Of a stretch of DNA of 64,000 nt, positions 49,400-57,694 are shown in pieces. The position numbers and the translations under genes were made by a program. The DNA is from Bacteroidota bacterium. Lineage in GTDB: Bacteria > Bacteroidota > Bacteroidia > Flavobacteriales > Weeksellaceae. The notes under the pieces were generated by a model. It ran no database searches and was not told the DNA's origin. It saw only the letters and a list, made by a program, of their open reading frames with translations. The stretch spans positions 62,001 through 126,000 of the forward strand of contig JAFAGO010000029.1 in NCBI GenBank assembly GCA_023422635.1. The letters are read 5' to 3'. Every line of letters begins with the position of its first letter. Positions within the stretch are counted from its first letter, which is position 1.

Positions 49400-50326
49400 T
49401 TATTTTATTGCATTTTCTTCTGCTTCTTCCATTAATTTCAAGTAGGTATAATAACGACTTTCTTCAATTTCGCCATTTTCTACAGCGCTCACTACCGCGC
49501 ATTTTGGTTCGGCAACATGCAAACAATTATGGAACTTGCAATCACGACCTTGCAGAAAGATTTCTGGAAAATAATGTTGAATTTCTTCTTTCTCCACATC
49601 AATCATCGCAAATTCACGAACACCTGGCGTATCGATCACGCTACCACCAAAATTCCAAAAATGCATTTGAGCGAAGGTTGTAGTATGCTTTCCTTTTAAA
49701 TGCGTTTCAGAAATTTCCGAAGTTTTTAAATTTAAATCAGGTTGTAAAGCATTTACTAATGTAGATTTTCCACAACCGGAATGCCCGAAGAAAACAGAGG
49801 TTTTATCTTGAATTTTTTCTTGAAGAATTTCTAAATTCAATTGACTATACGAAGAAATTTCCAACGTGTTGTACCCGATATTTTGGTACATCGTTTCAAT
49901 TTCTAAAACGAGCTCCTGTTCGGCCGCGTTCAACACATCCATTTTATTAAATAGAATTAAAGGCTGAATATTATATGCTTCGCAACAAGCTAAAAATCGA
50001 TCTAAAAAACCAAGAGAGGTTTCTGGAAATTTAAGGGTGAATATAAAACACGCCACATCAATATTTGAGGCAATAATGTGTGATTCTTTCGAAAGATTTA
50101 CTGATTTCCGAATAAGGTAATTGGTTCGTGGTTCAATTTTCGTAATCCAAGCAATATCATCTTGTTCCAACTGAAATTCTACAAAATCACCAACTGCCAA
50201 AGGATTGGTTAATCGGTTTTTCAAGAGTTTAAATTTTCCACGAATTCTTGCTTCATAGAATTGATGCGTATCCAGATCAAAAACCTGATACCAACTGCCT
50301 GTGGATTTTGTAACTAAGCCTTTCAA
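49400..50326 (-). CDS. rsgA: Ribosome small-subunit-dependent GTPase RsgA
   Basis: The 308-residue assembly GTPase matures the 30S subunit. It has an N-terminal OB domain (about 1-70), a circularly permuted GTPase domain (G4 LFNKMD about 124, G1 GHSGCGKSTLVN about 182, G3 DTPGVREF about 233) and a C-terminal zinc site CKFHNCLHVAEPKC. The length matches the family. The 6-bp inverted repeat GTTACA/TGTAAC (50344-50357) just upstream of the start could influence translation or bind a regulator. Confidence 0.96.
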   Translation of the reverse strand: MKGLVTKSTGSWYQVFDLDTHQFYEARIRGKFKLLKNRLTNPLAVGDFVEFQLEQDDIAWITKIEPRTNYLIRKSVNLSKESHIIASNIDVACFIFTLKFPETSLGFLDRFLACCEAYNIQPLILFNKMDVLNAAEQELVLEIETMYQNIGYNTLEISSYSQLNLEILQEKIQDKTSVFFGHSGCGKSTLVNALQPDLNLKTSEISETHLKGKHTTTFAQMHFWNFGGSVIDTPGVREFAMIDVEKEEIQHYFPEIFLQGRDCKFHNCLHVAEPKCAVVSAVENGEIEESRYYTYLKLMEEAEENAIK

Positions 50327-50371
50327 ATAAATGGTTCTAAAACGTTACAAATGTAACAAATTATACCTAAA

Positions 50372-50394
50372 AAAGCGCGGAAAAACCGCGCTTT
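50372..50394 (-). terminator. Terminator of the DAHP synthase/chorismate mutase gene
   Basis: A 9-bp stem AAAGCGCGG (50372-50380) with CCGCGCTTT (50386-50394) and a 5-nt loop is followed on the minus strand by T residues. Confidence 0.88.
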
Positions 50395-50420
50395 GATTTA
50401 TGTTGAGTTGGATGAAGTTT

Positions 50421-51488
50421 TTACAATTTATTTTGTACTTCAATCGATTCTTCGTGAATAGCTTTAAAAACTTTCTCGATAAACTCTTGAGACATTCCGG
50501 TCTCATTTGCTTTCTGAGAAGCGTATTCGGTAATTTCTTTCCAACGATCTGGCTGGAAAATCGCAATATTATTCTGCTTTTTAATTGTTCCAATTTTCTC
50601 AGCAATTTTCATTCTTTGCGAAAACAATTCTATAAGCTGAAAATCAAGATCGGAAATCAACGTTCTGTGTTTACCCAAATCTTCTTCGTAGCCAGAAATA
50701 TCAGTGTTTCTAATTTGAAGATTCGCAAGCAAATCGGCTAAAACTTCTGGTGTAATTTGTTGAGAAGCATCACTCCACGCTTCATCTGGATTACTGTGGG
50801 TTTCAATAATCATTCCTTGATAGCCAACGTTCAATGCTTCTTGAGCGATTGAAGCCAAACCAGTACGATTTCCACAAATATGCGAGGGATCAACAATCAT
50901 TGGAATATTCGGAAATTGATTTTTGAAATCCAAAGCGATTTGCCAATTCGGCGTATTTCTGTACTTTGTTTTTTGGTAGGAAGAAAATCCTCTATGAATT
51001 GCCCCAAGATTTTCAATACCTTGTCCAAGCAAACGTTCCATCGCCCCAATCCATAAAGCCAAATCAGGATTCACTGGGTTTTTAACAAAAACTGGTTTAT
51101 TGGTGCCTCGCAATGCAACTGCAATTTCTTGTACAGTAAACGGATTTACGGTTGAACGTGCACCAATCCAAAGAATATCTACATCAGCTTCTAACGCAGC
51201 AAATACGTGGTGTGCGTTGGCTACTTCAGTAGCCGTTTTAAAGCCATATTCTTCCTTTACTTTTTTTAGCCAGTTCAAACCAATAACGCCAACACCTTCA
51301 AAACCATTAGGTTTGGTTCTGGGTTTCCAGATTCCTGCTCTAAAAACGGGAACATTTGCTCCTGATTCTTTAATTCTTCGAGCGGTTTCCAGCATTTGCG
51401 CTTCACTTTCTGCACTACATGGTCCTGCAATTACAAGTGGCTCAGGGAATTCGTTGATCCACTCGTTTTTCAAATCTTTTAAATTCAT
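50421..51488 (-). CDS. Bifunctional DAHP synthase / chorismate mutase
   Basis: The 355-residue enzyme combines the first step of the shikimate pathway with the branch to phenylalanine and tyrosine. The N-terminal domain (about 1-260) is a KDO8P-synthase-like DAHP synthase: VIAGPCSAESEAQML, FRAGIWKPRTKPNGFEG, GARSTVNPF, FVKNPVNPD, IVDPSHICGNR. The C-terminal domain (about 265-355) is an AroQ chorismate mutase helix bundle with LISDLDFQLIELFSQRMKIAEKIG. In relatives the mutase domain gives feedback control of the synthase. The 347-bp upstream gap encodes an aromatic-rich leader peptide, suggesting attenuation. Confidence 0.95.
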   Translation of the reverse strand: MNLKDLKNEWINEFPEPLVIAGPCSAESEAQMLETARRIKESGANVPVFRAGIWKPRTKPNGFEGVGVIGLNWLKKVKEEYGFKTATEVANAHHVFAALEADVDILWIGARSTVNPFTVQEIAVALRGTNKPVFVKNPVNPDLALWIGAMERLLGQGIENLGAIHRGFSSYQKTKYRNTPNWQIALDFKNQFPNIPMIVDPSHICGNRTGLASIAQEALNVGYQGMIIETHSNPDEAWSDASQQITPEVLADLLANLQIRNTDISGYEEDLGKHRTLISDLDFQLIELFSQRMKIAEKIGTIKKQNNIAIFQPDRWKEITEYASQKANETGMSQEFIEKVFKAIHEESIEVQNKL

Positions 51489-51524
51489 TTATCAAATAAT
51501 TATTTTATTTCACAATAGGTTATG

Positions 51525-51609
51525 ATTATAAAAATCTTCTTTTTATAATTTCTTTCAAAAAACGTTTAAAATAAGGTTAAAACTTAGAAACGGAACTCAA
51601 TGTTCCTTT
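51525..51609 (-). promoter_or_regulatory. Leader hairpins between the leader peptide and the DAHP synthase gene
   Basis: Two stems follow the leader-peptide stop on the minus strand. AAAGGAAC/GTTCC(g)TTT (51588-51609, 5-nt loop) is followed by U-rich RNA. A perfect 10-bp AT-only stem ATTATAAAAA/TTTTTATAAT (51525-51549) ends 36 nt before the ATG. Either could be the regulated terminator or its rival; which one cannot be decided by eye. A 5-bp stem at 51636-51650 lies within the aromatic codons. Confidence 0.5.
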
Positions 51610-51627
51610 TTTTGAGAAAGAAATCAG

Positions 51628-51774
51628 TTAACAATACCAATAAAATCGGTAAAATCGACTGAAATTTCCGTAATAATATCCCCAAAACCCAAACTCTCTT
51701 GTTGCAGCAACAAGACTATTCAACACTGAAAAGTGCTGATAGATAGACTTGAATGGAGTTATAATTGTATTCAT
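51628..51774 (-). CDS. Aromatic-rich leader peptide of the DAHP synthase/chorismate mutase gene
   Basis: A 48-codon ORF from ATG 51774 to TAA 51628-51630 starts MNTIITPFKSIYQHF and ends with a run in which 13 of 21 residues (28-48) are Phe, Tyr or Trp: FGFWGYYYGNF, then RFYRFYWYC. Before the run lies a 9-bp perfect hairpin TCTTGTTGC/GCAACAAGA (51697-51715). A -7 box stands 49 nt upstream of the ATG, and the next gene makes the precursor of all three aromatic amino acids. This is the plan of a transcription attenuator: slow decoding of aromatic codons would change the downstream folding. I infer regulation by charged tRNA-Phe, -Tyr and -Trp. Confidence 0.8.
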   Translation of the reverse strand: MNTIITPFKSIYQHFSVLNSLVAATREFGFWGYYYGNFSRFYRFYWYC

Positions 51775-51789
51775 TTAAAAAATAAGTAA

Positions 51790-51812
51790 TTAAGAAAATG
51801 TTGTTTTCTTAA
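51790..51812 (-). terminator. Hairpin after dnaX / at 5' end of the leader transcript
   Basis: Perfect 9-bp arms TTAAGAAAA (51790-51798) and TTTTCTTAA (51804-51812) with a 5-nt loop. On the minus strand T-rich sequence follows, so it may end the dnaX message; it also lies inside the leader RNA started at the box just upstream. Confidence 0.6.
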
Positions 51813-51823
51813 CAATCTGAATG

Positions 51824-51831
51824 CAAATATA
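51824..51831 (-). promoter_or_regulatory. -7 box of the leader peptide / DAHP synthase transcript
   Basis: Minus-strand TATATTTG, 5 bp past the end of the tau frame; transcription would start near 51817. No -33 TTTG at 19-21 nt was found. Confidence 0.55.
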
Positions 51832-51835
51832 TAAA

Positions 51836-52447
51836 TTATGTGAAATCAAACTTCATTAAATCGTCTAAATCTTTCAAAAGTGGATTAATTTCTAGCATTT
51901 TTTCAAAAATCTTCCTTTTCGTTAGGATTTCTTTCTTTAGAGCGACGTCCATCTGAAACTCAACTTTCAACTGATAGTTATTGACTTTCCTTTTAAAATG
52001 GTTAAAAAATTCGCCGTGAATTTTGTCGAATTCAGCTTTTGCGGATTCCGATGGATAGTGAACTAAAATGGAATTTTCGCTGGTTTTATTAAAAACAAAA
52101 CCATGAACCGCACTATAAATTACCAAATCTTGTTTCCGGATTTTATCTAAAAACGTATTCCACTCTCTTTTAATATCAGTATCTGAAAAGTGATCACTCG
52201 GAAGATCCTCAATACGCGCTTCCGAAAAAGTTTCCTCCTTCACTTCTTCCTTATGCGTTAACGTATCGGTAATGCTAAATCGTGAAGTCGATTTTTTACT
52301 ATTTAATGGAACAGCAGATTTTTGTATCGAAATTTCTGGTTCCGAAATTTGGCTTTGTATCGGCTTTTTTTCTTCTGTTTTTTGTTGTGGTGGAGTAATT
52401 AATTTTTCAGCAGCCTCTTTAAGAAGTGGTGCTAGAATTAAGAACTT
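51836..52447 (-). CDS. dnaX: DnaX tau-specific C-terminal region (reached by -1 slippage)
   Basis: Read in the -1 frame from the end of the A10 run, the sequence stays open for 203 codons to TAA 51836. The first part is a Lys/Glu/Pro/Ser-rich linker (KKKFLILAPLLKEAAEKL onward). The last 130 residues (REWNTFLDKIRKQDL, ILVHYPSESAKAEFDKI, FEKMLEINPLLKDLDDL) resemble the polymerase-binding C-terminus of tau in flavobacteria. It has no ATG of its own near the start; a GTG is the first candidate. Joined to the first 359 residues of the upstream frame it would make a 562-residue tau. Confidence 0.75.
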   Translation of the reverse strand, partial: KFLILAPLLKEAAEKLITPPQQKTEEKKPIQSQISEPEISIQKSAVPLNSKKSTSRFSITDTLTHKEEVKEETFSEARIEDLPSDHFSDTDIKREWNTFLDKIRKQDLVIYSAVHGFVFNKTSENSILVHYPSESAKAEFDKIHGEFFNHFKRKVNNYQLKVEFQMDVALKKEILTKRKIFEKMLEINPLLKDLDDLMKFDFT

Positions 52448-53523
52448 TTTTTTTTAACTTCTGAACCGTTTGCTGTTAAACTTGAAAGTTGCATTAACGC
52501 GATTTCAACGGTTAAACGTGGATTTTTGGAATTTTTATAATTAATGTCTGCATGATTACAAATTTCAATAGCATCAATTAATTGTTGGGCGTTCCATTTT
52601 TTACTTTGTTCAGAAAATTTACTTTTGGTTTTATCGCCTACTTCAATTAAATCAAGCGTCGTAGGATTTTGAGCCATCATTAAATCACGAAAATGATTTC
52701 CTAAACCACCAATAAAAATGTGGGGATCAAAACCTTTTTTCACAATTTCGTTGAAAGCGGTTAAAACTTCAGGAATTTTATTTTCGTGCGCCAAATCCAC
52801 AATATTTAAATATTGGTCATAATCTAAAATATTGAGCACTTCGGCCGCTTTTGCAAGCGTAATATTTTTCTGCGAAAATGTGGAAAGTCGATCAAAGATT
52901 GAGAGTGCATCGCGCAATGCACCATCTGCCTTTTGAGCAATCATATACAGTGCATCATCTTCGTACTGAATATTTTCTTTCTGCGCAATTTTCCTTAAAT
53001 GTTCCTGAATATCTTCAATCGTGATTCTTTTAAAATCATAGATTTGACATCGGGATAATATGGTGGGAATAATTTTATGCTTTTCTGTAGTCGCCAAAAT
53101 AAAAATCGCATGTGCTGGTGGCTCTTCCAATGTTTTTAGAAAAGCATTAAATGCTGCAGGCGAAAGCATATGAACCTCGTCGATAATGTATACCTTATAT
53201 TTCCCAACTTGAGGAGCGAAACGAACCTGATCAATCAATTCGCGAATATCATCCACAGAATTGTTCGATGCAGCATCTAACTCATAAATATTGTATGCAA
53301 AACCATCTTCGGAAGTAGATCCGTCTTTCTCGTTAATTTTTCTGGCCAAAATTCTTGCACAAGTCGTTTTACCAACACCTCGTGGACCACAAAAAAGAAG
53401 GGCTTGCGCCAACTGATTATGGTCGATCGCATGTTCCAGCGTATCTGTAATATGAGACTGCCCAACAACAGTATCAAACTCTTGCGGACGGTATTTTCTA
53501 GCAGATACAACGAAATTTTCCAT
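52438..53523 (-). CDS. dnaX: DNA polymerase III subunit gamma (in-frame DnaX product)
   Basis: The 361-residue clamp-loader ATPase has YRPQEFDTVVGQ, Walker A GPRGVGKTT (45-53), DEVHML Walker B, the sensor ATTEKHKIIPTILSRCQ and collar domain III to about residue 355. The zinc module of most DnaX proteins is missing: the Cys cluster is replaced by INEKDGSTSEDGFAYN, as seen in Bacteroidetes. The frame ends two codons after a run of ten A residues, giving a gamma-like protein without the tau tail. The ATG lies 4 nt after a TACTTTTG box, predicting a nearly leaderless mRNA. Confidence 0.93.
   Translation of the reverse strand: MENFVVSARKYRPQEFDTVVGQSHITDTLEHAIDHNQLAQALLFCGPRGVGKTTCARILARKINEKDGSTSEDGFAYNIYELDAASNNSVDDIRELIDQVRFAPQVGKYKVYIIDEVHMLSPAAFNAFLKTLEEPPAHAIFILATTEKHKIIPTILSRCQIYDFKRITIEDIQEHLRKIAQKENIQYEDDALYMIAQKADGALRDALSIFDRLSTFSQKNITLAKAAEVLNILDYDQYLNIVDLAHENKIPEVLTAFNEIVKKGFDPHIFIGGLGNHFRDLMMAQNPTTLDLIEVGDKTKSKFSEQSKKWNAQQLIDAIEICNHADINYKNSKNPRLTVEIALMQLSSLTANGSEVKKKSS
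52446..52455 (-). other. A10 slippage site in dnaX
   Basis: On the sense strand GTT is followed by ten A residues and then GTTC. Frame 0 reads AAA AAA AAA AGT TCT TAA and stops; one base back reads AAG TTC TTA and continues for 200 codons. Such runs cause transcriptional slippage (dnaX of Thermus) or -1 ribosomal shifting (dnaX of E. coli). I found no strong stimulatory stem-loop just after it. Confidence 0.7.
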
Positions 53524-53527
53524 TGCT

Positions 53528-53535
53528 CAAAAGTA
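53528..53535 (-). promoter_or_regulatory. -7 box of dnaX
   Basis: Minus-strand TACTTTTG, only 4 nt before the dnaX ATG, so the mRNA start and the start codon would nearly coincide. Confidence 0.5.
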
Positions 53536-53625
53536 GGAATTATTCTCGAAAAATGAAAACCCAAAAATTGAATTTAGTTCAAAAAAAATGTAAGAAATAA
53601 CAAATCAATCAATTATTTTTACTCT

Positions 53626-54768
53626 ATGAAATTAACCAAGAAACATACGGGCACTGCCGTTACCATATTTACTGAAATGTCTGCGCTTGCGCAAAAAAAC
53701 AATGCAATCAACCTTTCGCAGGGCTTTCCAGACTACGAAATTGATGACCGGTTGAAACAACTTTTGGCGAAAGCTACGCAACAAAATTTCAATCAATATG
53801 CACCACTTTCTGGGAATCCCTTGCTTATTCAAAACTTGATTGAATTTAATCGCAAACGCGAAAATCCGATTTATTTTAATGGACCAGAAATTTGCATTAT
53901 TCCTGGTGCAACGTATGGAATATACACCGCTTTGGCCACCATTATCGAGCCCAATGACGAAGTAGTTTTGATAGAACCCGCTTACGACAGCTATCGCCCA
54001 GCAGTGGAAATGCAAGGTGGAATTCCGATTTCTATTTCGTTGAATGAAAATTTCGAAATGAATTGGGAGGATTTAAAAGCAAAAATTAATCCTCGTACGA
54101 GAGCTATCATCATCAATACCCCTCACAACCCATCTGGAAAAATATGGAGTTTTGATGATTGGGAACAACTCTGGAACATCATTAAAGACACCGAAATATT
54201 GGTAATTTCTGATGAAGTTTACGACTTAATTACGTTTGATGATTATCAATTTACTTCAGCACAACATCATCCAGAATTAAAAAAAAGAGCGTTTTCTGTT
54301 TTTTCGTTTGGAAAAATGATTCACATCACTGGTTGGAAAGTTGGCTATATTCTCGCACCAGAAAGTTTAATGGCGGCATTTCGAAGTATTCATCAGTACC
54401 TCGTATTTTGCGTAAATGCACCTGCACAACAAGCTTTAGCAGAATATCTTGAAGTATTTGATGTACAAGAAAATAGAAACTTCATGCAACAAAAACGTGA
54501 TTTCTTCTTATCTGAAATGAAGGAAACTCCTTTTACATTAAAGAATCGTGCAGAAGGTGGTTATTTTCAAGTATTGGGCTACGAAAAATTTTCAGATAAA
54601 AACGATAAAGATTTTGCAGTTTTGCTTACAGAACAGCATCAAGTTGCCACAATTCCCATGAGTGCATTTTATTCCAACCAAACGAATACGCAATCGGTTC
54701 GATTCTGTTTTACAAAAAAGGAAGAAACGATTATGAATGCAGTAAAAAATTTGAAAAAACTGTTATAA
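53626..54768 (+). CDS. Methionine/kynurenine-type PLP aminotransferase
   Basis: The 380-residue fold-type I aminotransferase resembles E. coli YbdL (methionine aminotransferase) and kynurenine aminotransferases. It has NAINLSQGFPDYEI, IIPGATYGIYTALATII, NTPHNPSGKIWSFDD (cofactor motif), VISDEVYDLITFD and the PLP lysine in SVFSFGKMIHITGWKVGY. The C-terminal VRFCFTKKEETI supplies the carboxylate-binding Arg. It likely transaminates methionine and aromatic amino acids. It is a single gene, convergent with hppA. Confidence 0.9.
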   Translation: MKLTKKHTGTAVTIFTEMSALAQKNNAINLSQGFPDYEIDDRLKQLLAKATQQNFNQYAPLSGNPLLIQNLIEFNRKRENPIYFNGPEICIIPGATYGIYTALATIIEPNDEVVLIEPAYDSYRPAVEMQGGIPISISLNENFEMNWEDLKAKINPRTRAIIINTPHNPSGKIWSFDDWEQLWNIIKDTEILVISDEVYDLITFDDYQFTSAQHHPELKKRAFSVFSFGKMIHITGWKVGYILAPESLMAAFRSIHQYLVFCVNAPAQQALAEYLEVFDVQENRNFMQQKRDFFLSEMKETPFTLKNRAEGGYFQVLGYEKFSDKNDKDFAVLLTEQHQVATIPMSAFYSNQTNTQSVRFCFTKKEETIMNAVKNLKKLL

Positions 54769-54774
54769 AAAAAA

Positions 54775-54791
54775 TGCCGGAAAACCCGGCA
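54775..54791. terminator. Terminator between the aminotransferase and hppA
   Basis: TGCCGG (54775-54780) with CCGGCA (54786-54791), 5-nt loop. The A8 run to its left gives a U-tail on the minus strand for hppA; it may also serve the plus-strand gene. Confidence 0.85.
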
Positions 54792-54821
54792 CTTTCTCTA
54801 TTCAAAACAAATGAAATATAT

Positions 54822-57557
54822 TTAGAATTGAGTTACACGAACATCAATTCTTCTGTTTTTCGCTTTACATTCATCAGTATCGTTTTCGGCACACACTGGA
54901 AATTGCGAACCGTAGCCTTCTGCTTCAATTCTATCAGCAGAAATTCCCGACTCAATCAATTTTAGTTTTGCCGTTTGAGCACGCATGTTGGATAGTTTTA
55001 TATTCGCTTCTTCACTTCCTGTATTGTCGGTGTATCCGCCAAGTTTAATGTTTAAAGTGGGAAAAGCAAGCATAATTTCAGCAAGATTTTGTAACTGTTT
55101 TTCAGAACCAGATTTCAAATCCGCACTCGATGAGGCAAAATAAAGATTTTCTATGGTGAACCAATTATTTTTGTTTAAAAGAGCTTCATCCTGTTGTTTA
55201 ACACCATTGTAAAATGATTTTATTTGACTTTGGTTTCCGAGCTGAATTGATTTCTCATTAATGAGTTTTATTTCTTCGATCTCGCCCGTATCGTATACGA
55301 AATCACCTTCGTCATTCAAAGTGCCTTTCACAACTTTAACCACCGCAATATCTGTTGACCGATTGGAATGATAAACTTTTTCACCATTTACTTTTTCAGA
55401 TAAATTTTCATATTTTAATTTTCTTTCCGTTTCAATTTTATCCTTATAAATATTCGCTAAAGTTGGAGCGATGACCAACGAAACAATCGACATCAATTTA
55501 ATTAAAATATTCATTGATGGACCTGATGTATCTTTAAAAGGATCTCCAACGGTATCGCCCGTAACCGAAGCTTTGTGAGGCTCCGATCCTTTATAAAAGG
55601 TTTCTCCATTAATATCCACACCTTTTTCAAACGATTTCTTTGCATTATCCCACGCGCCACCTGCATTATTTTGAAACATTCCCATTAAAACTCCAGAAAC
55701 GGTAGCGCCTGCAAGAAAACCTCCTAAAACTTCTGGTCCGAAAATAAAACCTACAAGAATTGGAGTTATAATCGCTATTGCTCCTGGCAGCATCATTTTT
55801 CTAATGGATGCATCTGTTGAAATCGCTACACATTTCTCGTACTCGGGCTTTGCCTTCCCTTCTAAAATACCTGGGATTTCACGAAATTGTCTTCGAACTT
55901 CTTCAACCATCGCCATAGCGGCTTGACCAACTGCGGTAATGGCCAAAGATGAAAATATAAATGGAATCATGGCGCCGACGAAAAGTCCTGCCAAAACATC
56001 TGCACGGTAAATATCAATTCCATCAATTCCGGCAATCCCTACAAAAGCTGCAAAAAGAGCTAAAGCAGTTAATGCCGCTGATGCTATTGCAAAACCTTTA
56101 CCCGTTGCTGCCGTTGTATTTCCTACAGCATCTAAAATATCAGTTCTTTCTCGAACTTCTTTTGGCAATTCACTCATTTCTGCAATTCCTCCAGCGTTAT
56201 CTGCAATCGGTCCGAAAGCATCGATTGCCAACTGCATTGCTGTGGTTGCCATCATTCCAGCAGCGGCAATAGCAACACCATATAAACCTGCACAGAGATA
56301 TGAACCATAAATACCGCCAGCCAATACCAAAATTGGAAGCAATGTAGATTCCATACCAACAGAAAGCCCACCGATGATATTGGTTGCGTGTCCCGTTGAA
56401 GATTGTTTTACAATGCTAGAAACCGGGCGTTTCCCCATTGCGGTGTAGTATTCTGTAATAATACTCATTAAAGTTCCAACCAAGAGTCCGACCATTATGG
56501 CTCCGAAAACACCGAATTTAGTAAATTCATGGCCGCGAAGTTCCATTGAATCGGGTAAAAGATAGCTGACCAAAAAATAAGAACTTACCGCCGTAAGTAC
56601 AATACTTCCCCAATTGCCCAGATTTAATGCATTTTGAACTGCAGCTGTTGAAAAACCGGTACTCTCTTGAATTTTTACGAAAAGTGTCCCAATCATGGAG
56701 AAAATTATGCCTAATCCCGCAATTAACATTGGCAATAAAATAGGAGCAAAACCACCAAATGCATCATTTGAAATTGTTTCTCTTCCCAAAACCATTGTTG
56801 CCAACACAGTTGCCACATAGGATCCGAAAAGGTCAGCGCCCATTCCTGCAACGTCCCCAACATTATCTCCAACATTATCAGCAATTGTAGCGGGATTACG
56901 CGGATCATCTTCAGGAATACCTGCTTCCACTTTACCCACCAGGTCAGCACCTACATCGGCTGCTTTGGTATAGATTCCACCTCCTACTCTGGCGAAAAGA
57001 GCAATTGATTCTGCTCCTAATGAAAATCCAGTAAGGATTTCAATTGTTCTTTCCATTTCGTGGGAATTAACAGGAGCATCGGGCGCAAAAAAATGTTTGA
57101 TGATGAGATACAATGAGCCCAACCCCAACACGGCGAGTCCAGCAACACCCATTCCCATAACGGAACCACCCGTAAAGGAAACTTTAAGTGCTTTTGAAAG
57201 TGAAGTTTTTGCAGCTTCTGCAGTACGAACATTTGATTTTGTGGCGATTTTCATTCCGATAAATCCTGCCAAAGCAGAAAATACGGCGCCGAGCACAAAT
57301 GCCAATCCGATCGACCAATGGGCGTTTGCGTTACTCATTCCCATAATACCTAAAAGTACAGCAACGATAATTACGAAATACGTAAGAATTTTGTATTCCG
57401 CTTTAAGAAATGCCATTGCACCATTTGCAATGTGGCTGGCAATTTCTTTCATTTTTTCATTTCCTGAATCTTGCTTGCTTACCCAATTACTCTGCAAATA
57501 CGTGTAGAGCAGCGCAATGACTCCGAAAATGGGAACTAACAAAAATAAAACATTCAT
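54822..57557 (-). CDS. hppA: K+-dependent ion-pumping membrane pyrophosphatase fused to an OmpA domain
   Basis: The 911-residue protein has about 16 membrane helices (1-715) and all M-PPase motifs: substrate-site DVGADLVGKVE (201-211), DNVGDNVGDVAGMGADLFGSY, and GNTTAATGKG with Ala at 483, which marks the K+-dependent class. It couples pyrophosphate hydrolysis to Na+ and/or H+ export. After an 80-residue hydrophilic linker, residues 799-911 form a complete OmpA domain (LGGYTDNTGS, LSNMRAQ, EAEGYGSQF, NRRIDVRV). Normal M-PPases end near 700-750. Since M-PPase C-termini face the periplasm, the added domain could grip peptidoglycan. It is followed upstream by soluble ppa. Confidence 0.94.
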   Translation of the reverse strand: MNVLFLLVPIFGVIALLYTYLQSNWVSKQDSGNEKMKEIASHIANGAMAFLKAEYKILTYFVIIVAVLLGIMGMSNANAHWSIGLAFVLGAVFSALAGFIGMKIATKSNVRTAEAAKTSLSKALKVSFTGGSVMGMGVAGLAVLGLGSLYLIIKHFFAPDAPVNSHEMERTIEILTGFSLGAESIALFARVGGGIYTKAADVGADLVGKVEAGIPEDDPRNPATIADNVGDNVGDVAGMGADLFGSYVATVLATMVLGRETISNDAFGGFAPILLPMLIAGLGIIFSMIGTLFVKIQESTGFSTAAVQNALNLGNWGSIVLTAVSSYFLVSYLLPDSMELRGHEFTKFGVFGAIMVGLLVGTLMSIITEYYTAMGKRPVSSIVKQSSTGHATNIIGGLSVGMESTLLPILVLAGGIYGSYLCAGLYGVAIAAAGMMATTAMQLAIDAFGPIADNAGGIAEMSELPKEVRERTDILDAVGNTTAATGKGFAIASAALTALALFAAFVGIAGIDGIDIYRADVLAGLFVGAMIPFIFSSLAITAVGQAAMAMVEEVRRQFREIPGILEGKAKPEYEKCVAISTDASIRKMMLPGAIAIITPILVGFIFGPEVLGGFLAGATVSGVLMGMFQNNAGGAWDNAKKSFEKGVDINGETFYKGSEPHKASVTGDTVGDPFKDTSGPSMNILIKLMSIVSLVIAPTLANIYKDKIETERKLKYENLSEKVNGEKVYHSNRSTDIAVVKVVKGTLNDEGDFVYDTGEIEEIKLINEKSIQLGNQSQIKSFYNGVKQQDEALLNKNNWFTIENLYFASSSADLKSGSEKQLQNLAEIMLAFPTLNIKLGGYTDNTGSEEANIKLSNMRAQTAKLKLIESGISADRIEAEGYGSQFPVCAENDTDECKAKNRRIDVRVTQF

Positions 57558-57646
57558 AGTTTAGAGATTTTTTAAATAAGTATCTAAATATAATAAATAT
57601 TATTAATGTTAACTACAGCAATTTTTCGGTTGAGAGAATAAAAAAA

Positions 57647-57669
57647 GGCAAACGAAAAATTCATTTGCC
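57647..57669 (-). terminator. ppa terminator
   Basis: GGCAAA(c)GAA (57647-57656) pairs with TTC(a)TTTGCC (57660-57669), AAA loop; an A-run (57640-57646) gives the U-tail on the minus strand. Confidence 0.8.
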
Positions 57670-57694
57670 CTTACATTATTGAGATGCTTCGTTA

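Noticed and set aside
49383..49445. Small plus-strand ORF beginning MKKNTLYFIAF
   Set aside because: It looks like a signal peptide only because it is antisense to the Glu/Lys-rich C-terminus of rsgA, and it ends after about 18 codons.
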